Source: Malachius bipustulatus
Lineage: Eukaryota; Arthropoda; Insecta; Coleoptera; Melyridae
Direction of reading: 5' to 3'
NCBI GenBank assembly: GCA_910589415.1
Contig: OU342630.1
Location: forward strand, 82,270,186 to 82,334,185
DNA length: 64,000 bases
Made by a program: the position numbers and the translations under genes. This document shows positions 25,135 to 36,700 of the stretch, piece by piece. Each line of letters begins with the position of its first letter. Position 1 is the first letter of the stretch. Under the pieces are notes generated by a model. The model worked only from the letters and a program-made list of their open reading frames with translations. It did no database searches and was not told the origin of the DNA.

Positions 25135-27784
25135 TATATCTAAAAACTATGAATAGTTATTTTCGATACAAGATTGCGAAATATGTACCACTTTTGCAGT
25201 CGAGAATGAAAGTTTTTTGCTTATTAGCGAGTCAAAAAATCATTCTAAATTTCAAAATTATTTCGCAAAAAAATTTTTCGCAAAATCGACCAAACAACAT
25301 TTTTTCGAATACTGTACCTATCAGAAAGTTTAAGAATTACTAAGAATATGAAAAGAAAATGTTGACCTTCGTAATAATTATTCTAATTGCCATCTATAAT
25401 TTGCTGCACATAATATTTCAATATCAAATATTCTTTGGTGGGTCAGTATCCATAGCAACATAACAAAGAAGCTTTAGTACCTAAACAATAAACGAAGACA
25501 CGCGTGCGCGAGTCTAGTCTGCAAAACTAATTTGACGCTACCAGTAGAGCGAAACACGTGTCTGTGCTTGTTCTGGTACTCTGGCTGGCTCTGCTGTTGG
25601 ATGTGGAAACTCTATACGTTGGAGTTTCGGGCACTGCCATCATGACAACTGTTAGGGCGATGGTGGAATTCTCCGACCCCATCTAACAGGCTAGTAATTG
25701 CACTTTATATGCTTTATTATACTCATTCGACCTACCTTCGTTATTTTATTTATTAATTAATCGTTAAGTATACTTGCCTTATTTATCTTTATTTTAGATA
25801 TCATACAGCCTAATGTATGTTTTTCAAAGATCACAAATCACCCTGTATATTAACAGAGAAGGGAAGTTAACACTTTTTAAAGGTCACATGATATCCCCCT
25901 TAAAGGGGACTCTGCATATGGTAGAAGTTTGTAAAGTTCTAATGACTCACCCTGTATTGTATAGGTACATAATGTTCTATAGTATACACTATTACTTATA
26001 TCTTTTGAAGTACACCTAACTGCTATTTACGTGACAAAAAATAAGTGTCATAATAAGAGCTGGACATAAACTTAGGGAATTCGCAACAATTTGTCAGCAC
26101 GTTAATAAAGATTCTGGTGGTAAAATTTATAAAACGTTTTCTCTTAACAGTATTTTTATTTAATAATACAAAATATTTTTGCGGATTTAATTTATTTGAG
26201 ACTCTCGCTAGTATTCACAAACGATAATTTCCTAAATAATTACGTAATCAATTATACCCATCTCATTCTAATGCATAAAAACTGCATATCTCCATCCCAT
26301 TTATTTAATTATTTTCGAGATACGAGTATTACGACAGGACAGAAACGCTTTGTCAATACGGGCCTCTGTTTCTTAACCTATAGTAACTTTTTCTAACTAC
26401 AATAAATAAGAGAGAGAGAAGAAAATTATCAGGTGTGGTAAAAATTTGTGTTCAATTTTTATGTATGTTACAGTCTATAAAATAGCCTATAAAAATGTAT
26501 CGAATACAGGTGTCCCAGATAAGATGAAGTATGTATGTAGATATCAATAAAAGTACGATATACGCAGTCAACAAAAACATACATAATATGCATTTAGTCA
26601 ATAGAAATAAAGAAGGAACCGTTTCAGATAATTATATAATTTTTACAAGGTGTCATTAGATATTGTTACGCGGGAGGATTGATGAATATCTCGATTTATT
26701 TGGAACTACGAGGTTAAGAAAATCGATCATCTGGAACTCAGTCATATGAAGTATTCGTCAGCTGTTCAGACAGTTGATATGACGCATCAGGTACATTTCC
26801 AGAATAACTGTAGAATTAACTCAAGCTCTCGATCTCGGCCGTATACCGATTATGATGTTTTTTCTTTAAAGGGGGAGCATCGGTCTTCACTATGTAGTTA
26901 AGACAAAGTCACTCCACACCGGTAATATGGGTTTGGAGCCTCTTGCTCATACACCCAGCCTCAAGTATGATTATGATGTTATGCTCTAGACAGTTCGTTG
27001 ACGTGACAGAGTGTTCAATCAATGATATTGCTAGAGTCCCATTTAGTGATGCTACAGAAGTGACTCCGTCATAAAACTTGTAATACGAAGAAGAAGGCTA
27101 GTAAGTGAACAGTGAAGTCTTGTTACTCTTTCAAAGACGTCAATGGAAAGTTTAAATCACATTTGGATGTGATAAGAAATAGTTCAGTTATTAAGTTATT
27201 ATGAAAGTGTAAAAGATAATAGTTGATTTCTTATTACAGTGCTATTGAGTATTTTATTAGACAGGTAGAATAGGTAGAAGACAGTGAGATCAGGAAGAAG
27301 TGGTTATTTTATTTGGAGGTATTTCAATGTAATTGGAAAATAGAGACTGACGATATTACTTGTAACAATTGAAAAAAGCAATTAAGAGTAATTAAGTGAA
27401 TTGTGTAGCTATATCAAATGACAAGTTCTGTTTAGGTGATATTGTTCCAAAATGTTTAAGTTCGTCACCGTTGTGATTTTAACCAATGTAAATTTTTTAA
27501 ACTGAAAACAATTCTATGATCGCGATGTTGCCAAATTAATGAAGCTACTAGGTAGGTATCACTTATTATACAATTACCGAAATCTTCATGTGCTTTACCT
27601 TATCTAGGACAGCTTGTGCATAAGTATAACGAAATATAGCATATGTACTAAAATAAATAAATTAGAACTAAAAAAAAATGAGGCCCTAATCTTATACATA
27701 CTCGGAGAACAATATGTTCAACATTAATCTTTGTATATTTAGCATTTCAACCAAAACTTGGGAAAAGTCTCAGTTTTTTATAGT
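25135..27784. other. Intergenic between the 880-bp element and transporter B
   Basis: No gene is supported. A G+C-richer island at 25495-25690 (acgcgtgcgcgag, acacgtgtctgtg) stands out and could be a promoter or a repeat end. Two 'caccctgtat' motifs at 25843 and 25949 are unpaired repeat ends. 'tgttacgcgggagg' at 26664 could be an LTR start, but no partner was found. Confidence 0.4.
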
Positions 27785-30700
27785 CTACGACTTTACGTCA
27801 CCATTTAACTCTTTCTCCGAGTTCACAGTAATGATATGCAAAGCTTTATTGATACTGTAATACTCTCCTTTCTCGGCTTCTTCTTCGTTGGGTACCATAA
27901 AATGTATAACTGGGCTCAATAGGTCTTTGTGGGGATATTTGTCAGTCTTCTTTCTGGTGAAATAACTAACGATGAGGCCAACAATTACTGCAATAGTAGC
28001 GCCGAGAAAAGTGTAATAGTAATGCGAAATCCTTAGGATGTGGAAAGTTTCTTCTTTCGGAATGTCCGTTGGTGAAAAGTAACTAGAATTTATAAAATTT
28101 TATTTTAAATAATTACAAAAATAGCTATGATCAATTTGTATTATAAAAACGATAATATTTTCGAAAATATGAAGTCAAATCTCATTAATTTAGCTGTATT
28201 TTAATTCGAAAAAAGTAGACAGGATTAGAAAATATATTCTCCATAAGGTATACAAAGCGCGCAGTATGAATAATGGATTATATTTTAATCCGCGTTAGAT
28301 CACAAAAGCAATTTTAACAATAATTATATTTGACGCCAAAAAACGAAAATCAAGTCACAATAAAATGAAAACAATGATAATAACGTCACAAATTGAAAAC
28401 TTTTTCTCAGTATCCTCGAAAATGGCTCAACAGACTTAAAAAGTAAACAAAGCAACAGAAGCAGCTTTTCAATCTCAACATTATTCTGTAAAATAAGAGC
28501 AAATATTTACAGCCATTGATATTTGAATGGGAATTCCCTAAGTTTGGAAAATAAAATGTTGTGCAGGTATAAATATTGAACCTTTAATCATAAAGGTCTA
28601 TTTACATCTAACGGCCCGGGGACGGGCCGGGTGTTCAGCGTGAACGTGCATTTTTATCATTAAATAGGTTTTGAATGGTTGCATTTACATCTGACGGGGA
28701 CGGACTGACGACAAAACGTCCCCGTCAGATATGAATGGAGTCATTCAAAATCCTTTCATTAGGTAAAATAAAAATGCAGGTCTACGTTGAACACCCGTCT
28801 CGTGTCCGTGCCGTTAGATATAAATAGATAATAAAATAAACAATAATAAACAAACCTTTATAAAAAAATTATAAAAAATTTATAAAATTCAAAAATCTTT
28901 AGAAAATGGGGAATGGGGAATAACCTAAATAATTCTAGGACGTTCTTAGTATCTGGTGGCAATGTAAATATTGCCTCAGGTGAGTGACAAAGCTAATCAG
29001 TTATTCTCATTAATTTAACTTCTCTATTAACGTTTTAGAAATGAAAGATAATATAATGTAGACAAATGTTCCAAAAAATCGATCTTATTATTCATCAGAC
29101 ACACTCACTATAATATTAGTATAATTATTTACATTTTACTAAACCGTCGATTATAAAAAAGAAAGACTATAAAAATGATGACATAAATAATACCAAATAC
29201 GCTAAACTATGCTATTTGATGAAACCTAGCGTATAGTTATTATGCAGGGTGCAACATTTCAGGAAGGATACAGATGTTTTAAATTTGAAAAATTAAAAAA
29301 AAAAATTTTTTAATTTAAAAAAAGGAAATTAAAAAAAAAACTAAACTTGTCATCTATGACAATTTGTTCACCAAAGATGGTCAAAGATGTTTCTCCAAAG
29401 AAGTTTTATCTTGTTCCATCCTAGCATCAAAGAACTTGAGATTTGCTTTTTAAGACGCATTAAACAAAAGGCCTTATGATTTCCCTTTTGTCAAAAAATT
29501 CACTAAACAGCCAAAATTATAAAGGCTCATTAGGCTAACGGGCAGATTTCTGTGACCATTTTTAAAGCCAATATCGACGTCAAATGACTTTTAATAGCAA
29601 TTTATAATTATGTACTTTCATGTCAAGAATAGATAAATTTAAAAAATTTCCACTTAGACTAGATACCTTCTTCAGAAATAACCACAGAAATCTGCCCGTT
29701 AACTTGTGTTAATGAGCCTTTATAATACCCGCTGTAAGTCGTCATTATTTAAGTAATTGATTAGTTTTTCTAACATTTTAAACCGTCAAAGTGTAATGAA
29801 TTTTATAACGACACTCTCTAACTACGGAATGAATGGGAAATCATAGTTTGAAAATAAAGACAGCCGCTAAGCCTTGAACGACAGTTTCTAATTTTTAATA
29901 TAGCAGGGAAATCATACGGCCCATTAACTAATGAAAGTCACTCTTCTATAAGTTTTTTTTTTAATTTTTCTTTACTCATTTTTCACGAACGTCTCATTAA
30001 AACTACAGTGGTAAAAAAACGCATCTTTTATCAATGTGTTAACTTTCCTTTTTTAAGTATTTCTATAAATAGTGGAGTAAAATTAGCTTAAAAATGCATT
30101 ATTTCAGAATAATTAGCGGAAGGATGGATTTTTGAAAAAAAAAACTTGAAATTACTTTGAAATGTTTTACCAAAAACATTTATATGCCTACTCATAATTA
30201 GCCAGTAATTGTTTCTTTTTTTAATTTTTTAAATAATAAAAAGAATATTTTTGAAATAAATCAATAAATTTCAACAAAACCTTACTCAAACTGATATATT
30301 AGTGGTTTTGGGAGTCGCTAAACAAGAATGCAATGTTAAAATGTATTAATTTCAAAATGGCGGATCAAATCTGGCCGTCTGTTTGGTACAAAATTAAAGA
30401 AATAATTACAAATTATATAGCGTTTTAAATGAAAATAATATTATAATGTGTTTTTGAGATGGCTGATCAAAATTAAAATGTTAAAAAATAGAACTCTTGA
30501 ATGTAAATGAATAGTTGAATAAAATGAATGTACGGGCATTTATGCCCCTACAGCAGGTCCTTATGTATAATTATTATTATGTTGTATGTAAGACAAAATT
30601 GGAAATATATATTACAAATATTATAATAAATTTCAGAATGGCTGAACCATAATAATGTTACAAAAAAAAACAATTTTCAATATCTCGACATAAAATCTTC

Positions 30701-33700
30701 CGTAGATTTAATCAAATTATTCAAACCGTTATTACAATAACAACAACAAAAAAATCTATACTGAACGTATTTTTCAAGGTCTCATTATAAATTCGTAAGG
30801 CAAAACAAAACAAAAATTCTTAAATGTTATGAAACTTTATTTAACAGTGAATTTCACGTAATTTTCACTAAATTAAATTTTGTTTTGCGTTAAAAAAAAT
30901 ATATAGATTCAATTTTTCTGTATAATATAATAAAATACACCATTTTAAGTTAAGATTTCAAGTTTCAAAAACTGCATCTTTAAAGTTTTACTATCACGTT
31001 TTCAACTTTTTTTTTCAACAAAAGTTATTGGCCTGAAACATGACCTACAATATCAAATTTGTCACTTTTTATAAGCTTGAAATACTTTGAACTCTGTATT
31101 TTTCGAACTAAAATTTTAACATTTTTTTTTTATATCGCTCACCTTGTTAAATATCATTTCAAGGGTGAACTGTTAAAGTTTCAGATGTTTACTGCAAGAA
31201 TTAAAGAAATGACAGATATTTAATTAATTTTGTTGAAAATTCTAGTTTGTATACGTCCTATTCTTGTAAATATATTTTTTCACTTTTGAAAACATAATTT
31301 AGGTAGTATCTTGTTAGCTGCAAGATTGTTCTCTCATTTCAATTTTTGTGAGCTCAATTTGATTAATTAGATCAAAAGTTATAGCACTCGTGGCCGGGAA
31401 ACCTGAAGCGTTGGCTTGTTTCCGATTATCGGCCACTAGAAAAAACTTCTGCCACTTACAGTTTTCATTTTAGAAAAAAAAACTTAAAGAGATATTCATT
31501 TATGGCGATATTCCAGAAACAAGTGAATATTATGCAACTAATTTGTTAAATAAATAATTAATAAGCTATGGCTTTAACGGTTTATAATTTTTTATATGTA
31601 TGTTGTTCCTAACATCCTCACAAATGTTCAGTAAAAAGTTACATTTTCTGTCAATTTTACCAAAGTAGAAATCTAACTTTACTCCACTACTTTTCAAACG
31701 GATGATGTAAATATTAATTGCCGAAAACCAACCCCTACGATTACAGACGTTCGTATTATAAAAATATTGAATTTTTGAAACATTGAATTTAGTTAAATTA
31801 AACTTATGACTTATGACAATAATTAATCAGCCTTTGGAACATCGTTAACATAAAGCAATAGCTACTGCAGTTTTTTTTGTACCCAACCCCAAACATTTGA
31901 CGAAAAAAATTACCTTGGTGTTTCTGTCATCTCAGTAACATTGAAAGCAAAATCACATTTATCCAAGGAAAGCGGCTTCGGGTCATGTTCTGGTAATAAT
32001 CCATTCATCTCATAATATTTGGCTACGATGCAATAAATACCCATTAAGAACAGACTAGTTATTCCTCCAGCTAGAGCACCCTATAACAAGAAAATCGTAA
32101 AAATTTTGTTGACTATAAAATCAGTTTTTTAGTTCTGCTTACCTGACTATTGGCTTTCGGAAAGAGAGCGGCTAAAGTGAAGAGTCCTAGTAGTGGACCC
32201 TGAGTGACACCACCAACAGCAATAGCAAGCTGAAGAATTCCACCAAGCTTGGCAAATATGAAAACTAATGAAGTGGCAACTATCCCTATTATGACGACAA
32301 TGATTTTCAATATGTTACTGGCAGTTTTTTCTGACGGCTTAGTAGACATAAATTTCACTACGAAATCTTCATAAATGGTCCCCGCGAGGCAGTTTAAATG
32401 TGCTGATAACGCACTGTAAAAATCATGATTACATATTGAGTTAAATATGTTCTTGAAAGAAAAAGGAATTTTTGATATAAATTTTTATTCATACGTTACC
32501 TTAACGCGGAACTGAAAACACCAGCAATGAAAAGTCCTGGTAAGCCTGGAATCACATATGCAACATCCATTACATAAAAAGGCAGCATTTGATCACCCTT
32601 TGTTACAACTTTCAATAAGAAGGGATCACATTCTGCATATTTAGCAACCATTATCAGACCTATTGCAACACAGAAAAGTTTAATTAAAATTGAACCCAAA
32701 CCATAGTATACCATTGATCTGGAACGGAAATCTAAATGAAATATTGTAAAATTATTAATTTAAAATAAGTGTAAGTTTATTCTGGTTTATGAGGTAATAT
32801 TTTTAATAGAATATGTTTTCACAACCTGAGTGGTAGCTGATCCTTACCGTAACAGATTTAAGACACGTTTGTATTTACTTCCCTAGGGAAGTATATATAT
32901 GCTATTAATTCAAAGAAATAGTTAAATATTTTCTGTCACTTTGAGATTTACATTAATGAATGATAGCAAATAATGGATCTGTGACAAAATATAGATCGAT
33001 CTCTGGAATAAGTATCGTTTACTTGTTGGTTTTATTTTTCTATTCGCTAAGAAAAGCAGATAAATATGTTAAATTCTTCAGGTAGTGAAAAATAAATTAT
33101 ACTTTATTCGGGAAGTAAAGTATTTTACCACCTCGGTGGTAAAATTCGCTTACTTCCCTTATAAAGTACTTAATAATTATAATATTATTTTAAACAATGG
33201 TATAAGTCTTACAATTTAGCTTCTCGTAAGGTTGAAATGGCTAGAAATTTCTGAATACAGCTTTGATTGACACTGTTACTTGAGATTAGATGAATAGTGA
33301 ATCCAATGACGACGTTCCAAAAAGAGTCTCGTAATGTTGGATCCGGGTTAAATCTGAAAATGTATTGATTGTTTATATGGGCTTCCGCTCAAAGATGATA
33401 ATACGAAGAAAACAACAAATCTATTTATTGAAAAATAATTTATGTATCAATTGCACAGGATGGATTCAGGCAGTTATGTAAATATGACTAATTTCTTATC
33501 ATATTAAAAAGTTTGTGCGTTTCTCGTTTTTCATTGAGAAAGTTATTCACTAACTCTCTGAAAACTTAAAAAAATGTAAAAAATTTCTTCATTTCTTCAC
33601 GAGTTATGATCAATATGGTGATGAGATTTGCTTTCTTCTCTGAGATGTGAAGATGGATTCTAGAATCTCTTTTTTTTTCGTGACTCCCATAAAAATCGTA

Positions 33701-36700
33701 CGCAAGTCTAATAGCGGAGCCAATTTGTAGCAGTTCACTGTTACAAGGGTTTATTTATTTATCAGCATTTCTGTTTTATTAACATTTATCACAATCTCAG
33801 AACAATCATTTTATTCCATTTTACCAACAGTGCTAGCCAACTTTCCATGCGTCTCTCTGGTGTTTCCGTTCGTCTACTTTCTTAAAAGCAGTTTTTTTTC
33901 CTTCTGAAAAAAACTTTCTTAAAAGATTTTAGGATCACTTTAAATTCTACTATTATATTATCAATTATTATTGTCATTTAGAGACCGTCAACGCCATTGG
34001 CGTTACAGATTTGTCGATAACGAAACGTAAATTGCTCTTCTTGCCTGTGACCAGACTGCATCACAATAATAGGTTCCTGAAACTATTTTAATAAGGTTCT
34101 TACATTATATCTTCCATCTCCCTTTTTAATCCGTTTCATAAGCATGGTTATTAATACATTTTTTAACATTGAGCATGTGATATACTATAGTTACTATACT
34201 ATACTATTTTCTATTAAATCATATAATTGCCGCATATTCATTTTAATTTTTATATCAAGTTACACTTCAAAATACCCGTGCAGAAACCGATTTCTGCTGT
34301 TGCTTTACTATGAACGTTCAGTGATCGAGCCGTGATTTTATAGCCTTCATCTGGGAGCTGATTCGTCGTTCCTTGGAAGCCGACTCACCGTTTTTTAAGT
34401 CCATCCGTCGTTTTCTACGCTACTACGCTAGAATCTGTTACTGAGCTCAACCAGCCATCACAATCACTGAATGTTCATGGTAAATCTCATAATAAATGAA
34501 GTTATTTTAAGTTGTAATGTTGATTAGATTACTTATGTGTAAGTTTACCTTAATTTATTGTTGCTTTCTGTACTCAGATATCTTATGTTATGTATACCAC
34601 ATCATTTTGAATATGAAATGTCCTCTATTGGTGTAAACTGTTGGGCAATAAACATTATTATTATTATTATTACTATTATTAAAATCAACATCAGCTAATC
34701 GGTTTCTGCACAGATAGTTTAAATTACAGCTTGACATAATAATAATGACAGTGAATATGTAAAGACACGAGAAGATCCGAGTAATAGTATATTCTTCAAC
34801 GAAGAATGTGAAGAATGATAGCTATTATCCACGAGCAGCCAGGCGAATGTTCGATCGTTTTAGTGGATATTAGCTATTCTTCGCGAGATGAAAACGTGAA
34901 CGAACTATTTTACCCTACGAGGGGAAAAATAGCCGCTGAGAGCATGAGACAGCAAAATATAACAAGGGTCGTAGGTTGAGTCGCTAGTCCAAGAGGGTCA
35001 ACAATAACAAGCAGGTCAGCAGAACAACAGGCACTCTTTATTAGAATAAATCATAGTTATTATCACAAATTATTAACTTGAGCACGGTTAACAACAATAA
35101 GGAGCAAGAGCGTGTAGAATCTGAATGAACTGATCGGTTAAACCTGGGTAGGCAAAGGCACTTAGCTTCGTAGGGTCTTCGGAGCGAGGGTGGAAGTTTA
35201 GTTGGTGGTAAACTTCTCAGGTGTATCAGGTAACATCAGCCGGTAAACTTCTCAGGTGTCTCAGGTAACATCAGCCTTCTTGTTTGAGAGAAAAATTGCC
35301 TCCAGAGAAAAAGATTGCCTCCAAGAAAAGATTGCCTCCAGGGAAAAATTGACTCCAGGGAAAAATTGACTCCAGGGAGAAATTGACTCCAGGGAAAAAT
35401 TGACTCCAGGGAGAAATTGACTCCAGGGAAAAATTGACTCCAGGGAAAAATTGACTCCAGGGAAAAATTGACTCCAGGGAAAAATTGACTCCAGGGAAAA
35501 AGCTGTAATTTCATGGATATCAGAAACACTCTTGCATTAATGAACGGTCCGATCGAGTCTGCTTGCCGAGGGTACATAAAATGATGTCCCGTCCTCAAGA
35601 TATGTTGAGACCAAACATGTGATCGCAAAGTTTTACAAGCGGAGCGAAACTCGATCGGTTTTAAGCTGTAATTAATTAGCATACGGTATTAAGAAAATAT
35701 GATCTGTATAATTCTAACACAATTAAGAAAATCATTTTACGACACTCACCAAGCCAAAAACGTAGTTGATTCTTATAATAATTAACGTGAAAATTCACGA
35801 CGCCATTTCAGGAAACTTAAGGTGTTTGCGGACCCTTCATCCGCGAATTTCCAGGAGAGAAAGAGCGTGAAAACGCAGAACGCAGGTATAATGATGAAAC
35901 GCACCTGATTGCAACTTGACAGTCGATGTTACGAGACTTGAGGCCTCCAGTCGGCCGATGCACTAAAACCCACCATCACTCACTCACTGCGCGCGCCCGC
36001 CGTCGTCTCTGTGTTACCGGCACCTAGCCGGTACGTACGAAATGTACATTACAAACGCTATTTTTTCTTGGACCTCTTCAGAAAATCATAAGTTAAAAAT
36101 AATGAAACTTTTCAATAGACTTATTGTCTTGATATTTGGGTTGTCATCTTTTTCTAAATTCCCAATCATTTCAATTATCAATAAAGGATATTATTTATTT
36201 TATTATTATTATTATCAAGAAACGAGAACGAGACGTACTTGGACTTGCCGGTTTGATTTGTTGTGGTTCGATTCGATGTCCGACTACTCCGAGTAAAATA
36301 ACAGTGACAGTAATGAATGACACTTTTATGCTGGCTGTTGGCATTGATTGAAGCGCATATACTGCGCGCATCTAAATGATTGAGTTTTCAGTTTTATACA
36401 CAATAATGCACATATTAGGCACAATAATGAGGATTGGGCTTTATCCGAATCCGAATGTATTTTAAACTATAAACGATCGGTAATAGGTTGAAGATAAGCC
36501 ACGAGCGTTTCGATAGTTAGTCGGGCGAAAGGTGGCCGTGGCGTTATCTTAACACGTTGACGTCACGCAGTTAGATTCTGAAATTAAGTTCTCAAAATGC
36601 CGAGCAGTGATTGGCTTAAATAGAACATTCTGTCATCGCAAGCGGTGAGGGAATGAACATTTCCTCATCGCATGGGGAATATATGTCATTATTTAACTGA

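Larger units (their letters stand above)
28083..31913 (-). other. Intron 7 of transporter B
   Basis: The intron holds two palindromic MITEs (28597-28829 and 29518-29737, listed separately). The remainder is AT-rich with no readable protein. Confidence 0.6.

Noticed and set aside
26664..27120. Possible LTR beginning tgttacgcgggagg
   Set aside because: No partner LTR, terminal CA, target duplication or second copy could be found in the window.
35288..35504. Regularly repeated short units resembling a CRISPR array
   Set aside because: Units are contiguous with no unique spacers, in a eukaryotic LTR; it is a minisatellite.
35236..35682. 148-codon open frame on the - strand with repeated SLESIFPWSQFFPGVNF units
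   Set aside because: It is produced by the 17-bp minisatellite within a solo LTR. The repeat period is not a multiple of three, the flanks are LTR sequence, and no gene context exists.
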